A stretch of DNA of 32,310 nt from Nitriliruptorales bacterium. GTDB taxonomy: Bacteria; Actinomycetota; Nitriliruptoria; Euzebyales; Egibacteraceae. The stretch spans positions 1 through 32,310 of the forward strand of contig WHTC01000011.1 of the NCBI GenBank assembly GCA_009379795.1. The letters are read 5' to 3'. Position 1 is the stretch's first letter; every line of letters begins with the position of its first letter. Of the stretch, positions 1 to 9,671 are shown piece by piece. Made by a program: the position numbers and the translations under genes. The notes below the pieces were generated by a model. That model was given only the letters and a program-made list of their open reading frames with translations. It was not told the origin of the DNA and ran no database searches.

Positions 1-554
1 CGCCGCAGCGCCTCCTCCTCCCGGGTCCGCTCGGCCTCGATCGCGCGGCGCTCGACCTCGGCGAGATAGTCAGCGCGCCCGCGCGCCACCTCGCCGGCGA
101 CCAGTGCGGCCACCAGCCAGCCGACGAACCACAGTGCCCCGGTGGCGTCGAGCAGGTGCCCGCGCGGGGACACGAGGTCGACCGCGACCAGCGCGGCGAA
201 CAGCGCCGTGGCGGCAGCCAGCGCCTGCACGCGCCGCCTCGCGGCCATCGCGCTGAACAGCGCGAGGACGAACGCGATGGTGAAGAACGCGCCCGGGTAG
301 CCGAGCAGGTCGTAGAGGAAGGCGCTGGTAGCGGTCACGGCCAGCACCAGGGAAGGATTGCGGCGGCGCAACGCCAGCACGGCACCGCCGAGGACGAGCA
401 GGGCGTAGGCCCTCCAGTCCGGCATCGGGGTGCCGGGCACCGCATGGCCGGCGACGAGTGCGGTACCGATGCTGGCAGCAGTCGCGGCGGCGAGCGCCAA
501 CGCGAGGTCGATCGCCGCCTGCCGCCGCGGGGTCGCCAGCCAGTCCCTGGTCAT
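1..554 (-). CDS. Sensor histidine kinase, N-terminal part (truncated by window edge)
   Basis: The minus strand is open from an ATG at 554 to the window edge (about 184 codons). About six hydrophobic segments (near residues 15-36, 49-62, 68-83, 88-104, 107-122 and 134-150) are followed by a charged helix rich in Glu and Arg. This layout is typical of actinobacterial NarL-type two-component kinases, in which a multi-TM sensor leads into the HisKA_3 dimerisation helix. The kinase and ATPase domains would lie beyond position 1, so family membership is inferred from architecture alone. A TATCGT hexamer (561-566, read on the minus strand) lies 6 nt before the ATG with no Shine-Dalgarno sequence, so the mRNA is probably leaderless. 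Other multi-TM signalling proteins remain possible. Confidence 0.6.
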   Translation of the reverse strand, partial: MTRDWLATPRRQAAIDLALALAAATAASIGTALVAGHAVPGTPMPDWRAYALLVLGGAVLALRRRNPSLVLAVTATSAFLYDLLGYPGAFFTIAFVLALFSAMAARRRVQALAAATALFAALVAVDLVSPRGHLLDATGALWFVGWLVAALVAGEVARGRADYLAEVERRAIEAERTREEEALR

Positions 555-790
555 ACCAGGACGATAGGCCGCCGGGACCCCGCTGTCATCGCCGCCGGGG
601 ACGATATCGCGCCTACTCCCTGTGCAGTAGACGCCCGCCGGGCTGAGCAGCGGCCATTCCGCCGTAGGTCCAGCGGAAGGGTATGGGCGGTGGTGTCGCA
701 GTCGTCGATAGGGCCATGCTCCAGGCGACGACATCCTCGAGGGAGCCGAACCCGCCGCGTTTGAGCCGCCGGCGCCCGCAGCTGTCGCAC

Positions 791-1636
791 TCAGTCGGGT
801 CGCTTGGTCAGGTCGTCCAAGGCTCGGTTCACGGTGGCTCGCGCTTCGCTGCCATATTGGGCTGCCGAGGCGAGACGCTCGAAGATCTTCGAGTAGAGCC
901 GGATCTCCTGGGGTTGGGCCAGCGTGAGTTCGGCGGAGAAGGTTTCTACTAGGACCATCCTGTCGTCGTAGACCCAGAATCCGTGGATCGGAGACACGGG
1001 GTAACGCGTGTCGAAGGGGATGACTCCGACCTTGAGGGTGCGCATGGAGATGAGGGCGAGTAACCGGTCGAGTTGCCCTTCCAGGATCTCCGGCGGGCAG
1101 GTGAGATAGCGCAGGGCGGCTTCGGTCATGACGAAGTGGAATCTGCGTCCTGGCTGGTAGAGGGTCTCCTGGCGTCGCATGCGGGTGTGTACGCCCTGGT
1201 CGACGTCGTTGGGTACGCCGTAGACGTGGACGATCTCGGCGAGCCGGTGCTGGGCGTACCCAGCGGTTTGGAGCAGACCGGGGATGTAGGTCGATTCAAA
1301 GGCCCGGATCGTTGTGGCTTTGGCCTCGATGTCGACCAGGGCCTGTTGCCGGGCATGCGTGCCTGTTCGTAGCTGGCGCTGCCATTCGGCGTATCGCAGC
1401 TCCAGGGTATGCAAGCTGGCGAGCAGGTCGGATCGGGCATGATCGGTTCCGGTAGCGCGCGTCCAGGCGGTGATGTCGCTCTCGCTGGGGGTCTGTCGGC
1501 CCAACTCGATCTTGGAGATCTTGGAGGCTTGCCAGCCGAGCGCCTCCGCGAGTTCCTTGCCGGTGCGTCCGGTGCGTTGGCGGAATTCGCGGAGCCGCTG
1601 CCCGAGCGCTTCACGCTCCTGCTGAATGTTGTTCAA
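791..1636 (-). CDS. XRE-family helix-turn-helix regulator with DUF5753 domain
   Basis: The N-terminus (about residues 10-65) is an XRE helix-turn-helix (GQRLREFRQRTGRTGKELAEALG, shortened here to its first and last parts: GQRLREFRQ and ELAEALG), followed by SKISKIELGRQTPS typical of recognition-helix regions. The remainder matches the DUF5753 ligand- or partner-sensing domain common in Streptomyces XRE proteins (YIPGLLQTAGYA, RRQETL, VIPF, HGFWVYDD). It is the third gene of a unit with a DUF6879 protein and a small conserved protein. The frame is open up to an ATG at 1681, but that start would overlap the upstream gene by 71 nt; the TTG at 1636 overlaps it by 26 nt and is preferred with low certainty. 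By analogy with WhiJ-type regulators it probably binds DNA and is modulated by its neighbours; that role is inferred. Confidence 0.85.
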   Translation of the reverse strand: MNNIQQEREALGQRLREFRQRTGRTGKELAEALGWQASKISKIELGRQTPSESDITAWTRATGTDHARSDLLASLHTLELRYAEWQRQLRTGTHARQQALVDIEAKATTIRAFESTYIPGLLQTAGYAQHRLAEIVHVYGVPNDVDQGVHTRMRRQETLYQPGRRFHFVMTEAALRYLTCPPEILEGQLDRLLALISMRTLKVGVIPFDTRYPVSPIHGFWVYDDRMVLVETFSAELTLAQPQEIRLYSKIFERLASAAQYGSEARATVNRALDDLTKRPD

Positions 1637-2168
1637 TCTCGTGCTTGTGATCGAGGTGCCAGGTCTGGAACGGGGTTGCATGATGCCAGGCGAGGTCGCG
1701 GTAGTAGTTGGCGCGGATGATGGCGTCCGGGTCCTCGATCAGCTCCGCGGCTACGGGATGGTCGTCTGCGTCGAAGTGCAGCCGGGCGAGCCGGTGGCTG
1801 TCGAACAGCCAGTAGTCGGAGTCGGGTAATCCCAGCTCCTGTGCCCGCTGCCGGGGCAGGTAGCGGATGTCCTCGCCCGCCTGGATGTTGTAGTGGCACA
1901 GCCAAGCTTCGTAACGCAGGTACTCGGTGAGCGGCTCGGGGACCACGCGCACCCGTTCGATCCGCTTGCCCTGCGCTACGGCGGCGCGCATGGTATCCAG
2001 CCAGGGCCAGAACCAATCCAGCGCGTCGACCTTCTCTCCAGCGACGTATTGCCGGTACGCCGTCGCCTCCTCCCCGATGGAGTACTCGTCGCGGGTTTCC
2101 AGCCGCCAAGCGGTGTGCTCGAAGCCGGTGAACAGGACGCTGAAGTCCTCTCCGACGAGCCGCGCCAC
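1611..2168 (-). CDS. DUF6879 family protein
   Basis: This soluble 185-residue protein begins near the LVGEDFSVLFTGFEHTAWRLE stretch (its key parts are FxxLF and the HTAWRLETRDEY motif) that marks the DUF6879 family, and continues with WPWLDTMRAAVAQGKRIERVRVVPEP and YEAWLCHYNIQAGEDIRYLPR blocks. Members are regularly encoded next to XRE/DUF5753 regulators in actinomycetes; their biochemical role is not established. The GTG start abuts the stop of the preceding small gene (TGAGTG), with GGAGAAG upstream, so translation is probably coupled. The last 26 nt overlap the start region of the XRE gene. The module resembles XRE plus DUF397 regulatory pairs, with DUF6879 in the partner position. Confidence 0.85.
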   Translation of the reverse strand: MARLVGEDFSVLFTGFEHTAWRLETRDEYSIGEEATAYRQYVAGEKVDALDWFWPWLDTMRAAVAQGKRIERVRVVPEPLTEYLRYEAWLCHYNIQAGEDIRYLPRQRAQELGLPDSDYWLFDSHRLARLHFDADDHPVAAELIEDPDAIIRANYYRDLAWHHATPFQTWHLDHKHEIEQHSAGA

Positions 2169-2366
2169 TCACTTCTCCTCGGCGTAGCGAAGAAGCTCTC
2201 GCGGGATCTCCACGAATGTCTCGTCAGCGAGGACGTCACGCAGGTCCCCCAGCGCCTCGGGGTCGCTGACCTTCCTCCCCTGAACCACGTAGGTCCCCCT
2301 GTCCGTGGCATACAACGTGGGGCAGCCGCCCGAGGGCGAGTCCGTGCCGAGGAACCGCAGTCTCAT
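2169..2366 (-). CDS. Small conserved protein of the XRE/DUF6879 module
   Basis: A 65-residue protein with an N-terminal block LRFLGTDSPSGGCPTLYATD followed by GTYVVQGRKVSD and a C-terminal VEIPRELLRYAEE. I recognise this as the small protein often encoded just before DUF6879 and XRE genes in Streptomyces-like genomes; no function is known to me. The ATG at 2366 is chosen because a good Shine-Dalgarno (AGGAG) lies just upstream; an in-frame ATG at 2411 lacks one. It is the first gene of the three-gene unit. TTTC..GAA motifs directly upstream (2383-2402) could be the operator for the unit's own regulator. Confidence 0.75.
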   Translation of the reverse strand: MRLRFLGTDSPSGGCPTLYATDRGTYVVQGRKVSDPEALGDLRDVLADETFVEIPRELLRYAEEK

Positions 2367-2799
2367 GGTGACTCCTGAGAGATTTCGGAAGATTTCTTGG
2401 AAGCTGAGCATGGCTCAACTCATGCGTGACGTCAAGGGCCCTCGCGTCTATTCACGGTGCAAGGGATTGCTGCTTGTGGACCGTACCGCCGTCTTTCTAG
2501 AAATACTCAGACATTCCTTGGAGCCACGCATCGAGCGGCCATAGGCTGCTGGCGAGCACGCGGCACAGCCGCGTGGGCCAAAGGGAGGGCACGGAATGCA
2601 GCGGGCTGGTCGGCAGGTGACAGTGCGCTGTCCGGGCTGCTCGGGGGGTCCGGCGGGCGAGCGTGCACGCGCCGGTCGTTCACTGGCAGTAGGCGAAGGG
2701 TTGCAGGTCAGCGGTCGGCGGGATGGCTGTCTCTTGTGCTGTCCCCCGGCCGCTCCAATCAATCGGATGGCGGCCGTCGAGGCTGCCAGGAGGAGGGTG
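2367..2799. promoter_or_regulatory. Spacer with TTTC..GAA motifs, likely divergent promoters
   Basis: This 433-nt spacer holds no gene I can defend, apart from a possible 5' extension of the plus-strand ORF to the ATG at 2596. Near the start of the minus-strand module it has TTTCGGAA (2383-2390) and TTTCTTGGAA (2393-2402), in phase one helical turn apart, and farther out a perfect palindrome TTTCTAGAAA (2494-2503). Such sites are plausible operators for the XRE regulator encoded downstream; this is inference. G+C is lower than in the rest of the window around 2440-2530, as expected of promoter DNA. Confidence 0.4.
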
Positions 2800-3369
2800 A
2801 TGGTCGTGGGGACCAGTTCGCGACGGCTTGCCGTCGCAGCGCTGCAGCATGCTCGGGAGCAGATAGGTGAGCTTGGCGAGGCTGGCGCGTGGCAGGCGTG
2901 GCAGGACGATCGGATCGTGTGGGATCTGGCCGCCGGGCCGGACGGGAAGCCGGCGTCGCTGTTCCTGGCGGGTCATGTGCTGATGACCGCGGAGCCGGAT
3001 CGCCGCTCCCCGGCCGCGCTGCTGGCCGCACAGTACGTGGTTGGTGCGCTGCTGCTGGTGCTGACCTGGCACGGCTGGCCGCCCTCGTCACCGTGGTCGG
3101 TGGCTCGCACCGGGCTGGTCGCCGGGCGGCACCCGCGGGAACGGCGCGTCGACCCTGGTGATCCTGGGAAGGGAGAGGATCCCTTGGCGCGGGCGCTGGC
3201 AGCGCTGGGCCAGGCCTGTGATCAGGCGCGGTCACGCCCGGCAGTGCTGCGAGAGCTCCGCCGGTTGCATCACGGCCTCGCCCAGGTCCGCGGCGCGCTC
3301 GTACAGGAGGAGCAGGCGGCGGCCAGGCGCGCCCGCCCAAGACCCGGAGCGTATGGCTCGGTCAGGTGA
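2800..3369 (+). CDS. Hypothetical protein
   Basis: I do not recognise this 189-residue protein. It has an amphipathic N-terminal helix (LAVAALQHAREQIGELGEAG), a WQAWQDDRIVWDLAAGPDGKPAS stretch, a hydrophobic segment (about residues 77-90, VVGALLLVLTWHGW) and a charged C-terminal helix (LRELRRLHHGLAQVRGALVQEEQ). The ATG at 2800 follows AGGAGG with suitable spacing. The frame is open upstream to an ATG at 2596, which also has a GGGAGG and would add 68 residues including CPGC and CLLC pairs; that part has weaker G/C third-position bias, so I prefer the shorter form. Its 3' end overlaps the convergent DUF368 gene by 8 nt. It may be accessory DNA, like the regulator module beside it. Confidence 0.5.
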   Translation: MVVGTSSRRLAVAALQHAREQIGELGEAGAWQAWQDDRIVWDLAAGPDGKPASLFLAGHVLMTAEPDRRSPAALLAAQYVVGALLLVLTWHGWPPSSPWSVARTGLVAGRHPRERRVDPGDPGKGEDPLARALAALGQACDQARSRPAVLRELRRLHHGLAQVRGALVQEEQAAARRARPRPGAYGSVR

Positions 3370-4318
3370 GATCATCGTCGGCCGGGTCCGCGCGCGCCCC
3401 TCGTCCGACGAGGGTGGCCTGGGCGGCGCGGCGGCTGTTGCGGTCGCCGGAGCGGACCAGCAACCGCACGGCGGTGAAGCCGGCCACCGCCAGGGCGATG
3501 ATCGCGGCCACCTCGGCCAGGTCCGACGGTGGGGCGAGCATCCCGCGGTCCTCGTCGAGCCAGGGCCACAGGGCACGCAGGGATCCGGCCATCAACCCGA
3601 CCAGGGCGGCCATGGTCACCGACTGGTGCCGCTCCAGCAGGTAGCCGAGCACCTTGGAGAACATGCCCAGGCCGATGGCCGCACCGGCCACGAACACCAG
3701 CACGTAGAGCACGTCGAGGTTGCGCAGCGCCTGGAGGGTCGGCTCGTAGATGCCGATGACCAGCAGCACGAACGACCCGCTGACTCCCGGCAGGATCATC
3801 GCGCAGATCGCGATCGCCGCCGCCCCGAACACGCCGATCAGCGGCGGGTCGGCGATCGTCTGGGGCGGCAGGGCCACGACGACGAACGCCACGAGGGCCA
3901 ACGCCACCGCAACGGTGAGTTCGCGCCCGTTGCGCCGCTGGATCCGTCTCCAGGGCACGATCAGTGAGCCGGCGATCAGGCCGAAGAAGACCGCGGCGGT
4001 CTGCGACCGATAGTTCTCCAGCAGCGCCGGGATCACCGCCGCGCCGATGCCGAGCGCGACGACGATGCCGCCGCCGAGCGGCAGCACCAGGCGCCAGTGC
4101 ACCTCGGCGAAGTGCCCGCGGGCGCCCGGCAGATCGCCTCGCAGCACCCGCATCGCGGCCGAGGCGAGCGCTCGGATGGAGCCGACGAGGGCCTCGTAGA
4201 TGCCCACGATGAGCGCGACGGTGCCACCGCTGACGCCGGGGATGACGTCGGCGCCGCCCATCAGCATTCCCTGAGCGAAGTGCAGCGCGGGAGATCGACT
4301 GGGAGATCGCATCGCCAC
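3362..4318 (-). CDS. DUF368 (PopT-type) membrane protein, probable polyprenyl-phosphate translocase
   Basis: This 318-residue integral membrane protein carries the two DUF368 signature repeats: GGADVIPGVSGGT near residue 22 and ILPGVSGSFVLLVIG in the middle, separated by many hydrophobic helices. DUF368 proteins (PopT) have been shown in other bacteria to recycle undecaprenyl phosphate across the cytoplasmic membrane for cell-envelope synthesis, in parallel with DedA-family proteins. Transfer of that function here is by family membership. The start is GTG at 4318; an ATG two codons on is equally possible. It lies 19 nt after the treY remnant on the same strand and could share its transcript. 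The C-terminal tail after the last helix is Arg- and Asp-rich and cytoplasmic-looking. Confidence 0.88.
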   Translation of the reverse strand: MAMRSPSRSPALHFAQGMLMGGADVIPGVSGGTVALIVGIYEALVGSIRALASAAMRVLRGDLPGARGHFAEVHWRLVLPLGGGIVVALGIGAAVIPALLENYRSQTAAVFFGLIAGSLIVPWRRIQRRNGRELTVAVALALVAFVVVALPPQTIADPPLIGVFGAAAIAICAMILPGVSGSFVLLVIGIYEPTLQALRNLDVLYVLVFVAGAAIGLGMFSKVLGYLLERHQSVTMAALVGLMAGSLRALWPWLDEDRGMLAPPSDLAEVAAIIALAVAGFTAVRLLVRSGDRNSRRAAQATLVGRGARADPADDDLT

Positions 4319-4337
4319 GCAGCGTAGCGCGCCACCG

Positions 4338-4596
4338 TCACACTCCGAACGGCCGCCGGACCGTGCGCTTCAGCGGTGTGGCCCAGTCCACGTCGAACAC
4401 CGACCCGGCCGGCCCGGAATGGCCGCCCGCCAGCAGCGCCCGCCATAACGGCGTGGCGAACCCGGCGCTCAAGTGGTTCGGGACGATGTCGACGACCAGC
4501 CCGAGGCCGGCGGCGTGCACCGCGGCAGCCAGTGCCCGCATGCCCTGCTCGCCGCCCAGCGCTTCGGCGCCTCGCGATCGGTTCAGGAAAAGGGGG

Positions 4597-4604
<8 letters not shown>
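4338..4604 (-). pseudogene. treY: Remnant of treY (malto-oligosyltrehalose synthase), internally deleted and truncated
   Basis: The 88-codon frame contains ALGGEQGMRALAAAVHAAGL, then GLVVDIVPNHL and VFDVDW, which match the conserved stretch of TreY around its GLxVDIVPNH motif and FDIDW. A full TreY is about 700 or more residues. Here the usual first 60 or so residues (the RLQ start and the SHGYDVVD region) are missing and the frame stops soon after FDVDW. The ATG overlaps the glgX stop (ATGACTGA), as expected of an original glgX/treX-treY operon. I infer that deletions removed most of treY and any treZ. It could still be translated as a short peptide, but no catalytic TreY function is possible. 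Confidence 0.75.
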
Positions 4605-6741
<2,137 letters not shown>

Positions 6742-6778
6742 CCAACACTCCTGTCTGCCCGCTCGTTGAGGAACCACC

Positions 6779-8125
6779 ATGCCGCCCTCCTCCGGGCATG
6801 ACAAGGCCGACGCCGCGCTGAGCGCGGAGCAGGCCGCCGGCGCGCCGGCGGAACTGCGCGGCCGCCTGCACAGCTGGCGCCATCCGGCAGTCCTGTCCGC
6901 GGCCGGACTGTCGGTAGCCGCGGGCTTCGCGCAGTTCTCCGTCACCGCCGCGCTGCCCGACGTGGCCGCCGCCTTCGGCGAGATCCGCCCGGACGACGCG
7001 AGCATCGCGGCACAGGCGGGGCTAGCGGCAACCACGCTGGGTCTGGGGCTGGCGGTGATCCGCTTCGCCTCGCTGGGAGCGCTGCCGCTGTCGGCACTGG
7101 CCGACCGCGCTGGGCGGCGGCGGGTGGTGCTCACCTGCGCGGCGCTCGGCCTGCTGTTCACGGTGGCCGCGGCCTTCAGCCCCGGCTTCTGGTGGTTCGT
7201 GGCCATCGCCGCCGTCGGCCGGCCGCTGCTGTCCACCACCAACGCCGTGGCCGGAGTGATCGCCGCCGAGGAGACCAGAACCCGTGACCGGGCCTACGCC
7301 CTCGCACTGATCACCGCAGGCTATGGCATTGGGGCGGGAACAGCGGCGCTGCTGCGCGGCATCATCGGGGAGGCGCTGGGGTTCCGCGAGCTGTTCGGGC
7401 TGGCCGTGGTCTTCCTCGTCGCCGTGCCGCTGCTCGGCCGGATGCTGGAGGAGCCGGCCCGCTTCAACCGGGTACGGGCGCTGGGCGCCGCGCGCCGCTG
7501 GTCGCTGGATGGCATCCCTCGCTCAGGGCTGCTCGGCGGGCGATTCCGCATCATGGCGCTGACCACCCTGGCGATCGCGTTCCTCACCGGGCCGGTCAAC
7601 ACGTTTCTGTTCCTGTTCGGCGAGAACGTGCTGCACATGACCCGCGCCACCACGGCGCTTGCGGTGATCGCCGCGGCGCCCATCGGGCTGCTCGGCCTGC
7701 TGAGCGGCCGGGCGCTCGCCGACCGCCTGGGCCGAGTGCCCTCGGCCGCGGGGGCGCACGCGCTGATGGCGATCGCGGGGGTCATCACCTACAGCGGCAC
7801 CCCGACCGGCCTGATCGCCGGCTATCTCGCCACCATCTACGCGGCCTCGGCCTACGCCCCGGCCCAGGGAGCGCTCGCCGCGGAACTGTTCCCCACCAGC
7901 ATGCGGGCGACTGTGGCGGGCGCGATCACCGCCGTCAACGTGATCGGCGCGGTGCTTGGGTTGGTGGGCTTCGGCATGCTCACCGACCGCTTCGACAGCT
8001 TTGGGATGGCCGCGATCGGCATCGCCGCGCCGGTCCTGCTGATCGCGCCACTGTATCTGCGCCTGCCCGAAACCCGGCACCTGGAGCTGGAGCAGTCCGC
8101 TCCGGAGGAGATCTCGCCCGCATGA
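6779..8125 (+). CDS. MFS transporter
   Basis: This 448-residue protein has about twelve hydrophobic segments and the major-facilitator motif A in the loop after TM2 ([11 protein letters not shown]), with a matching [10 protein letters not shown] loop in the second half. The end ([11 protein letters not shown]) resembles the PETR motif of sugar-porter-like members, but the substrate cannot be read from sequence. The ATG at 6779 has GAGGA upstream at suitable distance. It lies 60 nt upstream of the nitrile hydratase-like genes on the same strand, so it may import or export the substrate or product of that enzyme (inference). It is divergent from glgX. Confidence 0.88.
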   Translation: MPPSSGHDKADAALSAEQAAGAPAELRGRLHSWRHPAVLSAAGLSVAAGFAQFSVTAALPDVAAAFGEIRPDDASIAAQAGLAATTLGLGLAVIRFASLGALPLSALADRAGRRRVVLTCAALGLLFTVAAAFSPGFWWFVAIAAVGRPLLSTTNAVAGVIAAEETRTRDRAYALALITAGYGIGAGTAALLRGIIGEALGFRELFGLAVVFLVAVPLLGRMLEEPARFNRVRALGAARRWSLDGIPRSGLLGGRFRIMALTTLAIAFLTGPVNTFLFLFGENVLHMTRATTALAVIAAAPIGLLGLLSGRALADRLGRVPSAAGAHALMAIAGVITYSGTPTGLIAGYLATIYAASAYAPAQGALAAELFPTSMRATVAGAITAVNVIGAVLGLVGFGMLTDRFDSFGMAAIGIAAPVLLIAPLYLRLPETRHLELEQSAPEEISPA

Positions 8126-8185
8126 CCGGTATGGTGCAATCAGGGGACCAGCCGGACCGGCGGGCGCTCGCAGAAGGGATCACCC

Positions 8186-9214
8186 ATGGCCGAACACCCC
8201 CACGGCCCGCATCTGCAGGATGCGGAGGGCCACGTAAGGGCCGTCCAGTCGGATCTGGAGTACCTCCGCAGGAAACGGCTCGAGCCGCGCATCCTGCACT
8301 TCGCGCGCCGCGGATTGGTATCCCTGGCGGATCTCCTGCGCGCGCACGCTTTCCTGGCCGCCGTGCCACCGGAGCGTGACGGCGCCGGGCCGCCCTCGCT
8401 CGAGGCGCGGATCCGTGGCCTTGAGGACTCCCTGGATGCCCTGGTCACCGGCATCGCGACCGCCACGATCCCGGTGGTCGGCGAGGCGGTCCCCATCGAC
8501 GACACGCGCAGGGAGCGCGGGGACTATGACCCGTTCTTCGTGCTGGCGAAACGCTCCTATACCGGCGCCCTGGAGGAGCGGCTGGGCCAACTGGAACGCG
8601 AGCTCGGCGAAGCCCACCTGGTGCTGCGCGCCTTCACCCAGGCGCTGCTGGCAACGGGCCGGGTGACCCAGGAGCAGCTCGACGCTCGCACGCGGCAGCT
8701 GTCCAGCCTGGGGTACCGCAACGGCGCGCGGATCGTGGCCCGGGCGTGGGTTGACGAGGACTTCAAGCGCCGCCTGCTCCACGAGGGCCGGCCGGCCGTG
8801 CGCGAACTCGACATCCCACCCGGCCGCCTCGGTCGCCTGGGGGTGGCCGAGAACACCGCCGACGTGCACCATGTGGTGGTCTGCACGCTGTGCTCGTGCT
8901 ACCCCCACGACCTGCTCGGGGACCCCCCCTGGTGGTACCGCACCGACGAGTACAAGCAGCGGATCGTGGTCGACCCCCGCGGGACCCTGCGGGAGATGTT
9001 CGGCCTGGAGTTGCCGGACGGCGTACGGGTGAAGGTGCACGACAGCACGTCCGACGTGCGCTGGATGGTGCTGCCGACGCGACCCTCGGGCTCCGAGGGC
9101 ATGACCGAGGAACAGCTTGCCGACCTCGTCACCTCAGAAAGCCTGGTCGGGACCGCACCGGCGCGGTCGCCCCTCGAGCGGTCAGCGGAGCCGACCTCCG
9201 CGCCGGGACCGTGA
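8186..9214 (+). CDS. Nitrile hydratase/thiocyanate hydrolase alpha-type protein with N-terminal extension
   Basis: Residues 145-325 match the nitrile hydratase alpha (thiocyanate hydrolase gamma) fold: NGARIVARAWVDEDFK, then the metal-site motif VCTLCSCYP with Cys233, Cys236 and Cys238, then WYRTDEYKQRIV, VHDSTSD and VLPTRPSGSEGM. A Thr between the first two Cys is the usual cobalt-type form. The protein is 342 residues against about 200-240 for the family because of an N-terminal region of about 145 residues that I cannot assign; it is helical and charged, and could be a divergent beta or activator-like domain. The ATG has AGAAGGGA upstream. Its TGA overlaps the GTG of the next gene (GTGA). 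Expected chemistry is hydration of a nitrile-like or thiocyanate-like substrate; the true substrate is unknown. No amidase is nearby. Confidence 0.85.
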   Translation: MAEHPHGPHLQDAEGHVRAVQSDLEYLRRKRLEPRILHFARRGLVSLADLLRAHAFLAAVPPERDGAGPPSLEARIRGLEDSLDALVTGIATATIPVVGEAVPIDDTRRERGDYDPFFVLAKRSYTGALEERLGQLERELGEAHLVLRAFTQALLATGRVTQEQLDARTRQLSSLGYRNGARIVARAWVDEDFKRRLLHEGRPAVRELDIPPGRLGRLGVAENTADVHHVVVCTLCSCYPHDLLGDPPWWYRTDEYKQRIVVDPRGTLREMFGLELPDGVRVKVHDSTSDVRWMVLPTRPSGSEGMTEEQLADLVTSESLVGTAPARSPLERSAEPTSAPGP

Positions 9215-9495
9215 CCGCCGGCCTGGACCTGGGGCGTGGGCGCTTCCAGGTGGGTGACCGCGTCCGCGTGCTCCTCGAGGCACGCGGCGGCAACCCCCGT
9301 ACACCGTCCTACGTCCACGGCCGCACGGGCCACGTGACGCACGCCTACGGTGTCCTGGTGAACCCGCTGGACCACGCCGACCCCTACCCCCCGCTGTACA
9401 CGGTCGTCTTCGAGGTGGCGCACCTGTTCGATCCGGCCAACCCGGACCAGGTCGCGGTCGACCTGCACGAGGACTGGCTGGAACCGACCGCCTGA
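9211..9495 (+). CDS. Nitrile hydratase beta subunit C-terminal domain, stand-alone
   Basis: This 94-residue protein matches only the SH3-like C-terminal half of nitrile hydratase beta (like the thiocyanate hydrolase alpha subunit): FQVGDRVRV, then PSYVHGRTGHV, LYTVVFE and VDLHEDWLEP. The Arg of the YVxGRxG motif, which in known enzymes contacts the oxidised metal-binding cysteines, is present. The usual N-terminal helical half of beta is absent and is not encoded as a separate gene in the surrounding region. The GTG start overlaps the previous stop by 4 nt, so the two proteins are almost certainly made together and form a complex. It is the last gene of the transporter/hydratase unit. Confidence 0.85.
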   Translation: MTAGLDLGRGRFQVGDRVRVLLEARGGNPRTPSYVHGRTGHVTHAYGVLVNPLDHADPYPPLYTVVFEVAHLFDPANPDQVAVDLHEDWLEPTA

Positions 9496-9530
9496 AGCAG
9501 TCAGGGGACCGCCCGCTCCCCTCCCACCCC

Positions 9531-9658
9531 GCCGGTCAGCTCCATGTGAAGCTCACCCTCCACGGACTGACCGATCAACTTCACAACACGCCGCCGGTCA
9601 GCTTCACGTGAACGTGACCCTCGCGTCCGTGACCGGTCGTCTTCAAGTGAAGCTGAGC
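9531..9658. repeat. Diverged tandem repeat (period 62) with TTCACGTGAA-type palindromes
   Basis: The spacer between two convergent genes contains two diverged copies of a 62-nt unit starting GCCGGTCAGCT at 9531 and 9593. Each unit has GTCAGCT-TCA-GTGAA followed by TGACCG and CTTCA. Cores are TCCATGTGAA (9541-9550), TTCACGTGAA (9603-9612, perfect palindrome) and TTCAAGTGAA (9642-9651); a TTCAC half-site is at 9580-9584. The last two cores, with flanking AGCTGA/TCAGCT, can also pair with each other as a long hairpin. It may be a terminator, protein-binding sites or a decayed mobile repeat; I cannot tell which. Confidence 0.5.
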
Positions 9659-9671
9659 GGCACGCCTTTCC

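Noticed and set aside
156-764. Plus-strand Arg/Gly-rich frame at the left edge
   Set aside because: The minus strand here encodes hydrophobic segments followed by a coiled helix as in histidine kinases, with a leaderless start; the plus-strand product looks like noise.
2596-2799. N-terminal extension with CPGC and CLLC pairs before the hypothetical gene at 2800
   Set aside because: It has a ribosome binding site, but third-position GC bias is weak and no family signal is visible; kept as an alternative start only.
6742-7242. Upstream extension of GlgX over the transporter gene
   Set aside because: The frame is open, but GTG 6741 has a good ribosome binding site and the extension has no family similarity and overlaps the MFS start.
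8186-9214. NHLP-type ribosomal peptide precursor (nitrile hydratase-like leader peptide)
   Set aside because: The metal motif is intact and the beta domain is present; leader peptides lose these and are short with a core peptide.
9531-9658. CRISPR array
   Set aside because: Only two imperfect units, variable spacing, palindromic cores and no cas genes.
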